From positions 45,357,673 to 45,421,672 of the forward strand of contig CM075860.1 in assembly GCA_037975125.1 (NCBI GenBank): 64,000 nt of DNA, in the 5' to 3' direction. The notes beneath the pieces were generated by a model that saw only the letters and a list, made by a program, of their open reading frames with translations, was not told the origin of the DNA and ran no database searches. This DNA is from Latrodectus hesperus (Eukaryota; Arthropoda; Arachnida; Araneae; Theridiidae). Positions 26,831-39,040 of this stretch are shown here, one piece after another. Made by a program: the position numbers and the translations under genes. Positions within the stretch are counted from its first letter, which is position 1, and each line of letters opens with the position of its first letter.

Positions 26831-28046
26831 AATAATTTATTTCCATTTTTATTTCATTAATCAACAAATTTATCACAATTCAATTAAATTATATGCAATT
26901 TTCATCAAGAGAGACATAGAAAGTATGTTTTGACTAAAAAATTTTATATTTAACTATTAATATTCAAAGAATTTTATACAATACAAGGAAAACAGCAGCA
27001 AATAGAAAAAGAATCAATTAAAATCACCCCCGTGTTAATTGCGCAACATATTGATTCTGTATGGTAATTACTTTACATCACATAATGCTTCACTTCACAT
27101 AAGTCTAAATACTACTAAACTGATTATCATGAAATTATTGTAGCTAACATTAATATAAGTAAACAGTTAGATTACAAAAATTTAATATCAATCATTCCAC
27201 CATCTAGTGGCAACATTAAAAACTAATACTAAATTAAGTTTTTTGACCATTTTATCGAAAATTTTAAAATATTAAAACAAAGAATTCAAAATATTATAAT
27301 ATTTTCTAGAAAAAAATAAGTGCATCAAAGGTAAGAAAATATTCCAGGAGTAATTCACGACTTTCAAGGAGTCAAGTCGAAATTCCAGGAATTTCAAGGG
27401 CGCTTAACAATTTTTTTGGAATTTAAGGAGTTGTATGAACTTTGCTTTAATATAAGTAAATTCTTATCAGATGTTTTTTTTTCTTATAATTTATTATATT
27501 TTTAATCATATGGTGTATTTTTTATTTTATGTAAGATCACATTGTTAGTAGTACACATTTTCAAATACCTACCAAAAAATGCAGCAAATTATACACAGAA
27601 AAGAATGGCAATTTTGTTTAAAATTATTTGTTACATTGTTTCATTGAAATATTTACTATATTTTGTAATTTCAATTTTTAAAAAAATTTAAAAATTCCAC
27701 TTTCTACAAATTAAAAACTTATTTAAATAATATTTAAAAAATGAAATTTACAAAGTAGGAAAAGCATTTGTAACTAATATTGCAAGTATTAAGCATGTGA
27801 AGTATTCAACGATAATTGACAAATTTATGTATTACATGTAGCAGTACAGTACAACATAAGATTTGATTTCAATAGAGTATTTAAATGTTACTTAATATTG
27901 CAAAATATGTTGTTAAATTATACCACATTCCTCTTCTTAAAAACAATTTTTTCAAAAAAGGAGGAACAACATCCATTAGAGTTAAAAGCCATTTTATAGT
28001 TGCTTACTTTTCTGATAGGAAAATTATTTCCTGTTGAGACAAACAC
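26831..28046. other. no gene recognised
   Basis: AT-rich. 27340-27430 has several TTCCAGGAATTTCAAGG-like words, reminiscent of eroded hAT termini. 27197-27213 contains CCACCATCTAGTGGCAA, which resembles the CTCF core; alone it is weak evidence. Confidence 0.4.
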
Positions 28047-28141
28047 CTATCAGAGTCTGGATGTAATTTAAATTATTACTAGATGTATGAAGAGCAGTTG
28101 GAATGAATTGTTCTATGTACTGAAGATTTCTCACATGAACC
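28047..28141 (-). CDS. candidate host-gene coding exon 6
   Basis: On the minus strand a TTTTTTATAG acceptor ends at 28142 and the exon is open: one base, then 31 codons (VHVRNLQYIEQFIP ... NNLNYIQTLI), then one G before a GTGTTT donor. Phases fit the exons at 30605-30640 (GG|G) and 6190-6322 (G|AT). The donor is the weakest feature: if it is not used, the frame runs on to VCLNRK and a stop, which would make this the last exon. I do not recognise the protein. Confidence 0.45.
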
Positions 28142-28500
28142 CTATAAAAAATTAAGAAAATTATCATTCTATTTTTACATACAAAAATTCAAATTTTATA
28201 TTTTCAAAAATTCTAAAAACAGAAAATGTATAAAAATTATTTAAAATTATAGGTATTGAAAAACTTTCCAGGGATATTTACAAACCATCAAACAATAATG
28301 TTAGTTTTATTTAAACTGTATTGAAAAAATATTTATTATATAAAGATATATATAATCATAAAAATTGTTTATAATTTTGAAATTAATAAAATGTGTGCTA
28401 ATGTGACTTCACAATCCTTAAAGCTTTTTTATATAAAAAAATTAATTTATTATGATGGAAATTAGTAATAAAAACAAATCTATAAAACATTTTAAAATGA

Positions 28501-28503
<3 letters not shown>

Positions 28504-28543
<40 letters not shown>
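28504..28543. repeat. (AT)n microsatellite
   Basis: About 20 AT units. Confidence 0.95.
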
Positions 28544-28546
<3 letters not shown>

Positions 28547-28585
28547 CAGAACATCTAGGGAAATTTTATTTTTAAATGCTTTTAA

Positions 28586-30112
28586 CCCCTTACTTCTCGC
28601 TCCCATGGAAATGACAGGGCGAAGTTTTGTTCTTCATTTCTCACTCCCGTGATATTTCCAGTGTTCAAAAGTAATGCACCTAAAATATTTAAATAATCTA
28701 TTTCTCATGCCCAGAATCATGTTTATTTCTCAATATATACACCAGATAGCTGCACTAGACTCTTTTAAATGTTTTTAGATAATTTATTTTAAACTAGATG
28801 TCAGCACTCCATAAGCAAGTAAATTTGAGATATGTTTCTTGAAATGTTAGTACTTTGCAAAGGGTGCGCTATTGTGTTTTCTCAGTTACTAAGTTAGCCT
28901 CTGTGAAAAAAAAATTTTTTTAAAATATTGTATAGATTATGGAGGTAAAGTTAGATAGTGAATGTGATTCCAATTTTAGTATAAATAGATCATAGAGTGA
29001 ATCTGAAATAACTGATTTTTATGAAAGTTCAGACACTGAATCTGAAAGCAGTGATGATAGAGCTGTACTGATGCCTGGACGACTATGGACTAAAATTACT
29101 TTAGCAGATCGTGAACCTGCACATTTAAAATTTTTAGGAACACCAAAGGTCAATAAACATTTAGATCCAAGTTTTGGTGCGTTACAATATTTTGAGTATT
29201 TCTTAATTGATAATTTAGAGAATCTCATTATTTTAGAAACGAATAAATATGCCAAACAATGTCAAAATTCTACATCATTCCGCCTATTCAAAAAAGAAAA
29301 GTTTGGACAACAGTTATGAAAGAAGAAATTATGAAATTCCTGCTTATAGTCATTTTACAAGGTATTGTAAAAGAACCAGACACAAAAATGTACTGGAGTA
29401 AGAAACATTCTATTTCAATACCTTTTTACAAGAGTATAGTAATAGATTTTGTGAAATACATAAGTTTCTGCATTTTGTAAATAATAAAACATTTAATTCT
29501 GACACACATCCAAGTCCAAAGCTATATAAAATTTGGCCAGTGTTAGAGCACCTGAATGAATTGTTCCAAAGAGCTGTAACTCCTGGAGGAGATGTTGTGA
29601 TTGATGAAACTCTCATGTTCTTCAAAGGTCGTTTAGGATGATGACAGTATATGCCTAAAAAGAGATCTCGATTTGGAGTTTCTTATTTATTAGGCAAATC
29701 AAGCTCAGGGTATATATGGTCACAAATTATATAAACTGGAAAAGGTACAGTATTTGATCAGAAATATAAAGATCAACTCCAATTAATTCAAGTCATTATG
29801 TCACGCATCAAACCATTTCTAATACAGGGACATTGTCTGATTACAGACAATTTTTATACTTCATCAGAACTGGCAGACAGGCTTCTAAAATTTCAAACAG
29901 AACCATATGGAACTGTAAACCGAAAAAATGCCTCATGAACTGGTAAAAAAGAACACAAAAAAAGAGAATATTGCTTTTCTCGAGGCAAAGTCCTTGTCAT
30001 GAAGTGGAAAGATATGAAAAATGTTACCATTGAAAAATTTTTGATATTTTTCAGAACTTCACCATATGCCATTAACTTTAAATCAAGCAATTTTAAAAAT
30101 TTGAATGGTAGT
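28586..30112 (+). pseudogene. piggyBac-like transposase, broken
   Basis: Coding resemblance starts at ATG 28939 (MEVKLDSECDSNFS) with an acidic Ser-rich N-terminus (SSDTESESSDDRA) as in piggyBac transposases. It continues through KEEIMKFLLIVILQGIV and YWSKKHSISIPFY. The catalytic core follows: GGDVVIDETLMFFKGR (first Asp), GHCLITDNFYTSSELADRLL (second Asp) and KWKDMKNVTI (probable third Asp). Stops interrupt it (for example 28993, 29638 and 29936), frames change near 29290 and 29455, and the C-terminal cysteine-rich region is absent. Upstream, TTAA at 28582-28585 is followed by CCCCTTACTTCTCGCTCCC, which could be the left terminal repeat. A right end with TTAA was not found. A DNA cut-and-paste transposon, long dead. 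Confidence 0.85.
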
Positions 30113-30604
30113 ATATAATATGGAAATTATTCATCACATTATGTCTTAAAATTAACAAATAACTACTACACTTAGAAGTTGCTTATACCAAATATTATGC
30201 TCATAAATGTCTTTTCTCCATACAAAACTTCCAATTATAATAGACATACTGAAATCATAATGTTAATACTATTAAAAATTATGTATTTTAAGGAAATGTA
30301 AAATAATTTTCATAAACAACTAACTGAAATGCATTTTATTGCTGTAATTTCTAAACCAATTTTGTCAGGATATTTTTGTATTCATATCCTATTATTAATA
30401 ATTTAAACTGACACAATTATTCTAAATTTAAAAATTCAATCAATGTTTTTTTAATATTTCTTACATGCCTTTGTCAGAATGAATATTCTTAAATTTTCTA
30501 TAATTTTAAGTAAAAAATTGTTTATATAGCATAATACAATGAGAAATGTGAAACTTGTAACATTGTAAACATTGCAGTGTGAAACTCTTTTCTCTTCTGC
30601 ATAC
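30113..30604. other. no feature seen
   Basis: AT-rich, intron-like. Confidence 0.45.
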
Positions 30605-30640
30605 CCATAAACTTTATTTTCTTTGCATATGTTTAGGACT
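30605..30640 (-). CDS. candidate host-gene coding microexon 5
   Basis: A strong minus-strand acceptor (CTCTTTTTTTCTTTTAG, ending at 30641) precedes 36 bases, closed by a GTATGC donor at 30604. The content is A + 11 codons (VLNICKENKVY) + GG. This joins AG of exon 31577-31652 to give Arg and G of 28141 to give Gly, keeping the frame open. Its small size means support comes from the splice sites and phase, not from the sequence itself. Confidence 0.35.
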
Positions 30641-31576
30641 CTAAAAGAAAAAAAGAGACTGTTTTTGTGGCAAGTCTTTTCAACTGCTTCAATCTGTAAC
30701 GTCTCTGTATTATTCTTCCTTACAGTAATTCTTTCAAATGTTATAGATAAAATTAGTCAAAGCTTGTATTAATTTGAAAATTAACAGGAAACCACTATTT
30801 TGAATTGGAATTTGTATATTAGATTATTTGATATTTTGACTCAACTATTTATTTTTTAGTCGTGAATGCAACAATTAAATGCATACTGCATTCGTTATAT
30901 ATTAAAAATAAACAAAAAATATTAAATTTTTTTATTTTTATAAGCTTTAAGATTATCAAACTTAAAATTCATTTTAGATATGATTCATTTTAAAAGAGAC
31001 TATAAATACAATGTAATAATTAATTTTTTTGGACTTAAAAACTGTTTTACACAAATAATATAATTTTAACTGATTTTCAGCAGACTTTTTGAAAAGACAT
31101 TTTAGAACTGAAAGTTTAAAGCTAGTTTCTACACTGAAAATTTTTATTTGTTTTTGAAATAGAAAATTATTTAAATAATCAAATTGTTTTTCAATAAATA
31201 ATGTGTTAAATTTCTAGTAAAAATGTTTTACTTAATATCATTTTTCTCACATTGTTCAAAAAAAGTTTAATATTTAAATACTTAAAGAAACTAAGAAAAA
31301 TTCATGAAAGAAATTAATTTTTACAAAAAGAGAGAAATACAAGGTGTGCAACATTCAAAAAATAATAATTATAATAAATTTTGTGTAAGATTTTAAAAAA
31401 ACAAAATTTTTGGCACAATAGAACAATTATACATGTTTAATGCAGGAATTAGTTTAAGATGAGGAAATATGAAAACTGCATTAAAGTGCATACAAAGATA
31501 AATTTTACTCCAAATAACTCATTTTCAGAATTAAATGGTTTGAAATGATCAAATTTTTGGAGTTTAAAACATTTAC
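30641..31576. other. no feature seen
   Basis: AT-rich, intron-like. Confidence 0.45.
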
Positions 31577-31652
31577 CTCTTTTCAGCAAATGATTTCATC
31601 CTTTCATTATCTCTAGATATACTCGCAAGTAACTTGAAAACACTTCTTATCA
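31577..31652 (-). CDS. candidate host-gene coding exon 4
   Basis: A minus-strand acceptor TTTATCTTTTAG is followed by 76 bases: TG + 24 codons (IRSVFKLLASISRDNERMKS ... FAEK) + AG, closed by a GTAAAT donor at 31576. The other two frames have stops. The peptide looks like genuine helical protein and is unlike any transposon protein I know. It joins exon 3 (trailing G + TG = Val). Confidence 0.5.
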
Positions 31653-32135
31653 CTAAAAGATAAATTTACACAAGAAAGCTAATATTACTTAAAATAGCGA
31701 TTGTAATATAAAAATTAAAAAACAATATTTTTATTATGCTATTTTTAATTTAGTTTAACAAATCTTAAGCAGTTTGACTTCGCAAAATACCTTATGCTAA
31801 AAAATGCTAAATTTTCTACAAAGTTAAAAAATCCTAAGGAAATTGGAATATTTTACATAATTTTCTGCAATATGAAAAATTATTTAAAGTATTTAAATTT
31901 TCAATAATTAGCAGAACTACAGAATTTGTTCTCCAAATTCCTTGAATTGTATTTTATGTGTTTAAATTTCTGAACATATTAGAATTGTTTTATTTTAAAA
32001 ATTATTTCAGATTTGTTTTCTTAGCCTAGCAATTCAAAATCTGAGAAAAGCCCAATTTCTTATACCGATTAGCACTCATTCTGGGTTGCTAATCAAATTC
32101 CAATACTTATGTGTTCTCTACTTGGAGAACAAATT

Positions 32136-32179
32136 TTCGCCAATTTAGGGAGACTGTTACCATAATACTAAGTTTTACC
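32136..32179 (-). repeat. copy of a short dispersed repeat (GGTAAAACTGAGTATTACGG family)
   Basis: The reverse complement reads GGTAAAACTTAGTATTATGG and later ATTGGCGAA. It matches copies at 35121 and 36120 with a few changes. Confidence 0.6.
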
Positions 32180-32241
32180 TTCAATTTTTACACAAAAAAT
32201 TTTACTGAAATAGATTTGATTCAAAATAAAATTTAGAGCGA

Positions 32242-33541
32242 TTAAAATTATCATATTTACGTTATATCCAGAAAAAATTAGAGACTGTTCAGAATAATGT
32301 TCTTACTCTTATCTCCGGTGGGGCTTCATCTATACCTATTGAGGCAATGCAAATTCAGACTGGGTTGGTTGGTTGGTTGGTTGGGTTTTATGGCGCAAGG
32401 TCCGAAATCGGACATGCTGCGCCAATCAGACTGGGTTGGAACCTTTGGCATATTGAAGACAAAGCGCTGCCCTGAAACTCTCCGAAAGGCTTCTGAGTGA
32501 TGATGGTTTCTGGAAAAATTATATTCCTGCTTTCCCAAGATTGAAAACACAGAGAATCTTTTTGACTTTGACCAGGGAATTGTCAGACAGATATAAGATC
32601 CCAGATGCAGATAGAGTGTCTATATTTAGACCCCCTATCTTTCAAAACCATATTTATAGATCTTTTGCTGTCTAGACCTGATACTACCTATTAGACCTAT
32701 AAGTAAGAAGGTTTCGACTGATTCTGAGCTAAGGATGGCTACCCTAGCTACTATCGAAGACATTCATCTGTTTGGTTCCATGTCTATATAGATGGTTCAG
32801 CTGTGGATGCCATTAGAAATCCTGCTGCAAGAGTATACTCTAAGAGTTTCAGGCTTTGCCAGGCTGTTTGGAAATACTATAACAGCTACAATGGTGAAGT
32901 GGCCGCTGTGCAATTAGCACTTGAGGAGATCAGAAAGGGTAATGAGAACAACATAGTATTTTTTATAGATTCTCAGGCCACCATCAAGTTTCTCTCTTCA
33001 ATTGCTCCAAGCAGTATTAGGTCTGTTTATCTCTGTCAAATGGCAATTAGTTTTCTATTAGAAGAGGGACGTCAAATTGTGCTGCAATGGATACCCAGCC
33101 ACTGTGGTATCGCGGGAAATGACGCAGCTGACAAATTGGCAAAGGCTGGCTCAGATCTACAACAGCCTACTCCACTTAGAGTACCATACTGTTAAAAGGC
33201 TTATTAAGTCAAATATAGCCTCCTATCGTAGAAATGTTTACAAGATGTGCACAAAGGGAAAAGCATGGGCTTCCTTACTAACAAAGCCTATTCCGTGCAA
33301 CCTCCACAGAGCTGTGGGAGTGATTAATTTTCGCCTTAAAACTGGCCATGATTATCTGCAAAAACACCTTCACTGTCTGGGTTTGAAGGACTCTCCGATC
33401 TGCCCTTTTTGTGGACTTTCGGACATGACTGGTGACCACTTTATACTTGCCCTGGACTTTCGGACATCGCAGTTAAAAATTCTGCGGAAGATGACTTTTC
33501 ATACACCTCAAGATTGTATTGAGCTGCCCGACAGAGAATGA
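32242..33541 (+). pseudogene. LINE 3' fragment with RNase H, third family member
   Basis: Translation gives LSYLRYIQKKLETVQNNVLT and SSIPIEAMQIQTGL (post-RT region), then a 71-bp insertion, then LLSDDGFWKNYIPAFPRLKT. RNase H follows: HVYIDGSAVDAIRNP (first Asp about 32788), NGEVAAVQLALEE (Glu), FFIDSQATIKFL (Asp) and LQWIPSHCGIAGNDAADKLA (His/Asp). After a frame change the C-terminus reads FRLKTGHDYLQKHLHCLGLK and CPFCGLSDMTGDHF, a CCHC-type knuckle. 5' truncated, several frame breaks. It is a different copy and family from the one at 18809. Confidence 0.85.
32369..32425 (+). mobile_element. short SINE-like insertion with 14-bp target duplication
   Basis: TCAGACTGGGTTGG occurs at 32355-32368 and again at 32426-32439. 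The flanking LINE reading resumes after the second copy. The 57-base insert is (GGTT)n followed by TTTTATGGCGCAAGGTCCG and a GCGCCAA end. TATGGCGCAAGG ... TGCTGCGCCA inside forms a hairpin. It probably is a severely truncated retroposon. Confidence 0.75.
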
Positions 33542-33972
33542 TGGTTGAAAAACCAAGGTCGGGCATAGGATAAAAAAAATTTTATAACATTTTCTTTTCT
33601 CAATAAAAAAACATGCTATTTCTTAAGGATCATAAACAGGTATACAGGAAAAATAGCACAAAATATTTGCTTGGAAAATTTGCATAATTTTCTAAATTGA
33701 ATTGTGTATCACTACAGAATGTTTTCAGTGTCATTTTGTTTCTTCATATATCCAGAAAAACATGTTTGAACAACAAAAAATGGCTAATTTTTGCCAAGTG
33801 ACAACCTGAAATACATTTTTTCCAATTAATAGCTGCATTAATTCTGGCTAATGTGAGCTATTAATGTCACTAGAAATAATTTTCATATCAATTGTCAGCA
33901 TACCTTATAACAATAAAGTTAAAATTCTATTACTATGAGGGAATTTCGACAAAAACATAACAGAAAAATTTA
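33542..33972. other. no feature seen
   Basis: AT-rich. Confidence 0.4.
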
Positions 33973-34352
33973 TGGTAAAATTTTACTTGGCAAATTTTCA
34001 AAAAAACGCCAAGGCTATATGACATCATACGTATGACGAAAACCCGATCGGGAAAAACATCGGGAGGAAAATGGCTGAAATAGTGACAAATATTTCATAA
34101 TATGCTCAACTAATTTTACAAAATTAACAAAAATCACAAATTTATAGATTTTAACCATCAATGATAAAATAATAAAGTTGATATGTTAAATTATCCATAA
34201 AATTTTTTGATTAAATATTATGTTAATGAATTTAAATCAGTAAATATTCATAAGAAATTCATTTCATGATCACTATTTAATTTATTATTAATTATGTAAA
34301 TAATGAACAATAAAAATACCTCTCTCCAGCTCCTATTTTGCCATCGAAGCCG

Positions 34353-35120
34353 CTACTGCTGCCTGCTCCCGGTCAGATGTTTTTGGTGGATAGACCCGTA
34401 TAATCGAACCCATGAATGCAAGGAATTTATTGCACATTTTATTGTTTTTTTCCTCCACACATATTCAGCAAGAAAATAATCCAGATCATTTTTCGCTTTT
34501 GATGAAGCCATTCTGCGTTTCACTGCTCCCCACGTTCCTTCTATTGTATTAGTGTGGGCACCTGCATTCGGGTCCTTGAAATTCAGACTATGATTTACTT
34601 TCAGATGCATGAAGCCTTCATTAGAAAGACAATCGTAGCTCTTCCAGCAGTCTGAAATTATTGTGGAACCCAGAAGAATAAACTCTTTTATCACACTCAA
34701 CAAAGTATCAGGCATTCTATCATCCACAACTTTCATAAAACATTTACCCGTCTCGTGTTGAATCCCCCCAAACACCCATTTACCCTCCACACGTTTACCC
34801 CGATTAAATTTACGCTTACCAAATTTTCTCTCATCTATCTCAATAATCACACCGCTTCCACCCAGGTTCACGCTGCTTTCAATCATTTGTTCCACACAAA
34901 CCTCACGACAAAAAGAACGAAAAATCACACAATTTTTGTAGAACATTGATTCTCTTTCAAATTAAATTCAGTCTTACTCTCATTCACCCACATATAAATT
35001 TGAACTAAAATTTCATTCATCGTCAATCTACTCAATTCAAAAAACGAACCCTTTCTCGCACTTCTTTTAACATCATGTGCTTCTCCTTTTATTTTAGATT
35101 TACACCTCCATTCATATCCA
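34353..35120 (-). pseudogene. Merlin/IS1595-type (ISXO2-like) DDE transposase
   Basis: The main minus-strand frame (34946-34353, ~197 codons) reads GVIIEIDERKFGKRKFNRGK (first Asp), GKWVFGGIQHETGKC, STIISDCWKSYDCLSNEGF (second Asp), HLKVNHSLNFKDPNAGAHTN and TIEGTWGAVKRRM (Glu of DDE). This is the ISXO2/IS1595 fold that defines eukaryotic Merlin transposons. Upstream, in another frame (35120-34950), EWRCKSKIKGEAHDVKRSAR and GSFFELSRLTMNEILVQIYM supply the expected N-terminal part (zinc-ribbon end and helices); one frame change lies near 34945. The zinc ribbon's first half is missing. The long core without stops suggests a relatively recent copy, but it is not intact. Confidence 0.85.
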
Positions 35121-35190
35121 TGGTAAAACTGAGTATTACGGTCTCACCTTGGCGAACTTAGCGTATTATTTTTTCGCCAAGCACATGAGA
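35121..35190 (+). repeat. dispersed repeat copy A (GGTAAAACTGAGTATTACGG ... TTCGCCAAG)
   Basis: It begins TGGTAAAACTGAG and ends in a TTGGCGAA ... TTCGCCAAG inverted pair. It abuts the N-terminal end of the Merlin remnant. Confidence 0.7.
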
Positions 35191-36119
35191 CAAGAACTTA
35201 CTACGTGGAGTTGACCATGTTTGAATACGAAAACTTCAGTAATCCATTGAGCCAAAGGCGGTTACATGAAAAAAAATGTTAGAGCATTATTATTGCCTTA
35301 TTTTTTTATAATCAGTTTGGTAAAGTATTATCATTGAATACGATTTCATTAGAAAATAACTTAAACATTAACGAGGAACAATAATAGTAACTTCAACTTC
35401 GTTACTTTTTCGAATCCCACAACTTGTTGCCATTCTTAAGATAATAATTTTATATTTAAATGTCGGATGTCATTTGCACCACATTTCCAGCTGCCTTTGT
35501 CTAAAAATCGAAATCACTAAATCAAGGCTATATAGAAATTTACATTATGGTTAGTGATGTAAAATTCCCGGGAATTTTGAAGCTTGGGAATTAACTCGGG
35601 AATTTTGGGAAAACCGGGAATTTTGGGGAACATTGGGAATTTTGAGGGAATAAACTCAGCCAATCATATTTCGTTTTAGAGATTCTTTTTTCGCATGTAT
35701 ATGAAGCGAAGTGAAGTAAAATTTGATATCTAAATAATTTTTAAACAAAGTGAAATTTTATTTTCTAAAATAAGCATTCATAAAAGCAGTGAAAAGCATA
35801 AAATATGAATATTAAAATTGTAAAAAATTTAGTATTGAAAAATTTCAACCTAGGGGATATTTTTATATCGGTGTATGGCGAGATCTGTCGCTAAGATTGT
35901 TGGGAAGCCAATGTTTCTCCCAAATATATATTTAATGAAACTATGAAAATAAACTGAAAATTGTTATTTGATCAAAAATAATATTGTTTCATTGTAACAA
36001 ATAGTGAATCTTTTCTTCATATCTATTTATACATTTTCAGTTCTTTTAGGTTGTAAGAGATTTATTATTTTTTGCGATCATTCTTTATATAGTAGATTTG
36101 TTTCTTATATATTCAAAAT

Positions 36120-36307
36120 TGGTAAAACTGAGTAATACGGTCGAAGTTTGGCGATTTTTTGGATTTTTTTTTTCGCCAAGTACAAGTAAGGATTGAAATT
36201 CCTACGCTATATTCACAGCGAAATACAAAACGAATATAAAAGACAGTATTGAAATTCCGGCACTATATCTAAACCGGGTAAAACTGAGGTCTGACCGTAA
36301 TACTCAG
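36120..36307. repeat. dispersed repeat copies B and C, opposite orientation
   Basis: Copy B (36120-36180) reads TGGTAAAACTGAGTAATACGG and ends TTCGCCAAG. 36276-36307 contains GGTAAAACTGAG and then GACCGTAATACTCAG, the reverse complement of the copy A core. The 15-base core thus bounds 36128-36307 as an inverted pair, like a small MITE inside the hAT. Confidence 0.6.
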
Positions 36308-38994
36308 ACAAGTTTTTAATTTATCAATGATACAAAACGATACCGTGTCATGTATTCTTCTCAACTGAATGTATGTAAATGGTGCACAAATTTAATTAAT
36401 ATGTAAATGAAAGTATGTGGTGAGGCGACATGTAAGTTGTGAAAAAAAAAGAGCTCTTCCAGCGCGAATCATCATTTAAATAATATCTTGTAGGAATTAA
36501 TGTGACAAAAAATGTGTATAAAAATTTTTTTATCCACAAATGTAATAATGAATAAAAATACTTTTTCTTTTATTATAGTTAAAATATTTAAAATAATTTT
36601 CTTTTATATTTTAAGATTAATTAACAAGTTTTAAGTACAATATATATAATGCACACTTTAAATAAAACTATTTTTATTTCTTTTGCAAGGATCTGATTTA
36701 TTAATTTACACAATTACAATATATCTACAGTTGAATTATTCATTGAGTTTTTGAAAAAAATTTTTTACAACATTAAAAATGATTTCAAAACAGTATGGTA
36801 GAATCAAAATCTCTTTAAACTATTATTCATCAATTCTAAATGATAAGACAGAAAATATGGGCGAATTAAAAAAATTATTGATAATCTGTCATTGAAAATA
36901 CTTCCATTTTTCAGAATTTAGTACTAGAAATGGAAATAACTTTACAATATTATGAAAATAATTTACGAAAGTCAAGCAATTGAATTCTGAAAAAAAAAAT
37001 GTTGCTTTTTTAACATTTTACACTCACATAATCTTGTAAAAAAATTTAAATTATTTTTTAATTCAATGCATCTTGCTTTTCATAAAAAGGCTGAAATCTG
37101 TTATTCTTTTCAAAAGAAGATTTTTGGTTAAAATACTAGCTCTAAAAATATTAATGCCAGTTTATAGAAAAATAATATACCTATTTTCTTATATCAATCT
37201 TGTTATAAAAACTTGAAAACTTATATTTTTAAGAGTTAGTTCAGCTTGAATTTTTACACACAAGATTAAAATTTGTACTTAAGACAAAAATTTTAGGACA
37301 ATTGAAAAATCTGTAATTTTGTGAATTTTTTATTTCCAATTCAAAAACTTGAAGTAACCATAAGCAATTTGTTCAGAAAGGATTTTAAAAATTGTACAGA
37401 TACATTTAGAAATCTGCACAATAAAAAAATCCCATCTAAATATGTTTCTACCTGTTACCTTGTGAAATAAAATTAGGTATTATTTCTCTGGTAGAAAATA
37501 TCTAATATTTACAAATATAAAAATATTGCTTAATAAATACTGATTGATTTTTATGAATATAGTTGTTCAACATGACAACTGAAGTGGATATAACAAAAAT
37601 TGCTGTAATAAATAATGTATAAAATTGAAGCTACCTATTTTACTGTATCAACACTAATACTATATTTAAAACAACCAAATGACACTAAGTATCATAAATA
37701 ATAGTTTAAAAATACTTTTTCAATGTTTATACTACTTCTTTCATGATGGAAAACCAACTTGATGCCCAGTGATATTAATCTGTCAAAACTTAAGCCTTTG
37801 TAATGCTAAAAAGTGAAAATCTTGGTAGCGAGGTATTAGAAACAATATCCTACCTCCTTTCTGGCTTTTTAAAACTAATTGCTCATTTTAAAATAGCAAG
37901 TTTCGAGCATATTAAATGCATTGTAAATTAATGCATGTAGGTCATAGAGATATGCTGTCAGAAGGAAGACTTGTGAACTTCAGCTCACTTTAAAAAATTT
38001 CAAATACATAGACGAAAAGTTTATTTTTTCTGGGATAAATGTAAAATACAATCTAATTTAGAATTTATAAAAACTCTTATTTGAAGAAACATTTAACATA
38101 TCACACATGAACATTATTATTTACAATCTCATATAAGTGTGTTAATACCAACCATCAACATTTTCTGTATAATAGTTGATAATTATAGTGAAATTACATA
38201 AGACTAGAGATGGCAAAAGCAGTTTTTTTTAATAACTAGTTATCAACGTTACGCTCCAAGAAAATAACATGTTCTAGAAAGCGTTATCAAATAACGGCTT
38301 TTTGGAAAGTTATTCTAAGAAATCCGTTCCCTTTGGCCTTCTTGGAAATTCTATGGAGCGAAAGGAAGCTTTCGTGGGGTGACAAAACTGGTTTTTTGAG
38401 GAAATGAGGTGTAAGGTGAATTTTAGTGACTGAGCATCGAAAATCACTTACTGAAAGAAATTTTAACGATTTTTGTTATATTCTTTAATCAATTTTTTAA
38501 TAATTTCCTACTTTATTATACGGAAATTCAACATTTAAGTCTAGACTGATTTTCATTTACTTATTTTTTAAAATAATTGCTATGGATTAAATATGATTTA
38601 TAATTTTTTTTACTGTCAATTGATTTTTTTTCAGTTAGAAATTCTTAAGTAATGTGTATTTACATAATTTGTTTCCCAATGCTCTTAATACCTTATTAAT
38701 ATATTTTATTACTTTAATGTATAAAAAATGTCTAAACTTGAATTTTTTTAAACCAAGTATAATTCAGTTTCTCACAAGATGAATTTAATTTATTCCTCAA
38801 TGTAATTTCTATTATAAATTCTTATAAATTTTAATTGATGTTTCTTTTACACTAAAGATTCCTATTGAGTATATGACTTATGCTCGAATAAATCTTAAAA
38901 TATATCTTCTTGGAAAAAGTATTTCTCTAATTAGAGACACAATATAATTAAAAAGTTGAATTTTGATCGAAATTTCTTAATTTTACTATCTTAT

Positions 38995-39040
38995 CTATGT
39001 GGTATTAATTAATACCACATAGCATTTTATTAATAAAATG
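38995..39040. repeat. two adjacent perfect palindromes plus (TG)n
   Basis: 38995-39022 is a perfect 28-base palindrome (half: CTATGTGGTATTAA) and 39023-39040 a perfect 18-base palindrome (CATTTTATT/AATAAAATG). A short TG run (39040-39051) follows. Confidence 0.9.

Larger units (their letters stand above)
33973..35190 (-). mobile_element. possible extent of the Merlin-like element
   Basis: The transposase remnant at 34353-35120 is bracketed by two related sequences. At 33985 the left side reads ACTTGGCAAATT ... AACGCCAAGG. The reverse complement of the right side (35182 downwards) reads GCTTGGCGAAAAAA ... TTCGCCAAGG. These may be terminal inverted repeats of about 35 bp. The resulting ~1.2 kb fits the size of Merlin elements. 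No target duplication is evident, and the right-hand sequence also occurs alone at 36120, so the limits are tentative. Confidence 0.4.

Noticed and set aside
37730..37880. Minus-strand stretch GLSFDRLISLGIKLVFHHE inside the outer hAT
   Set aside because: Could be a transposase or host exon piece, but the acceptor is followed by no usable donor and I cannot match it.
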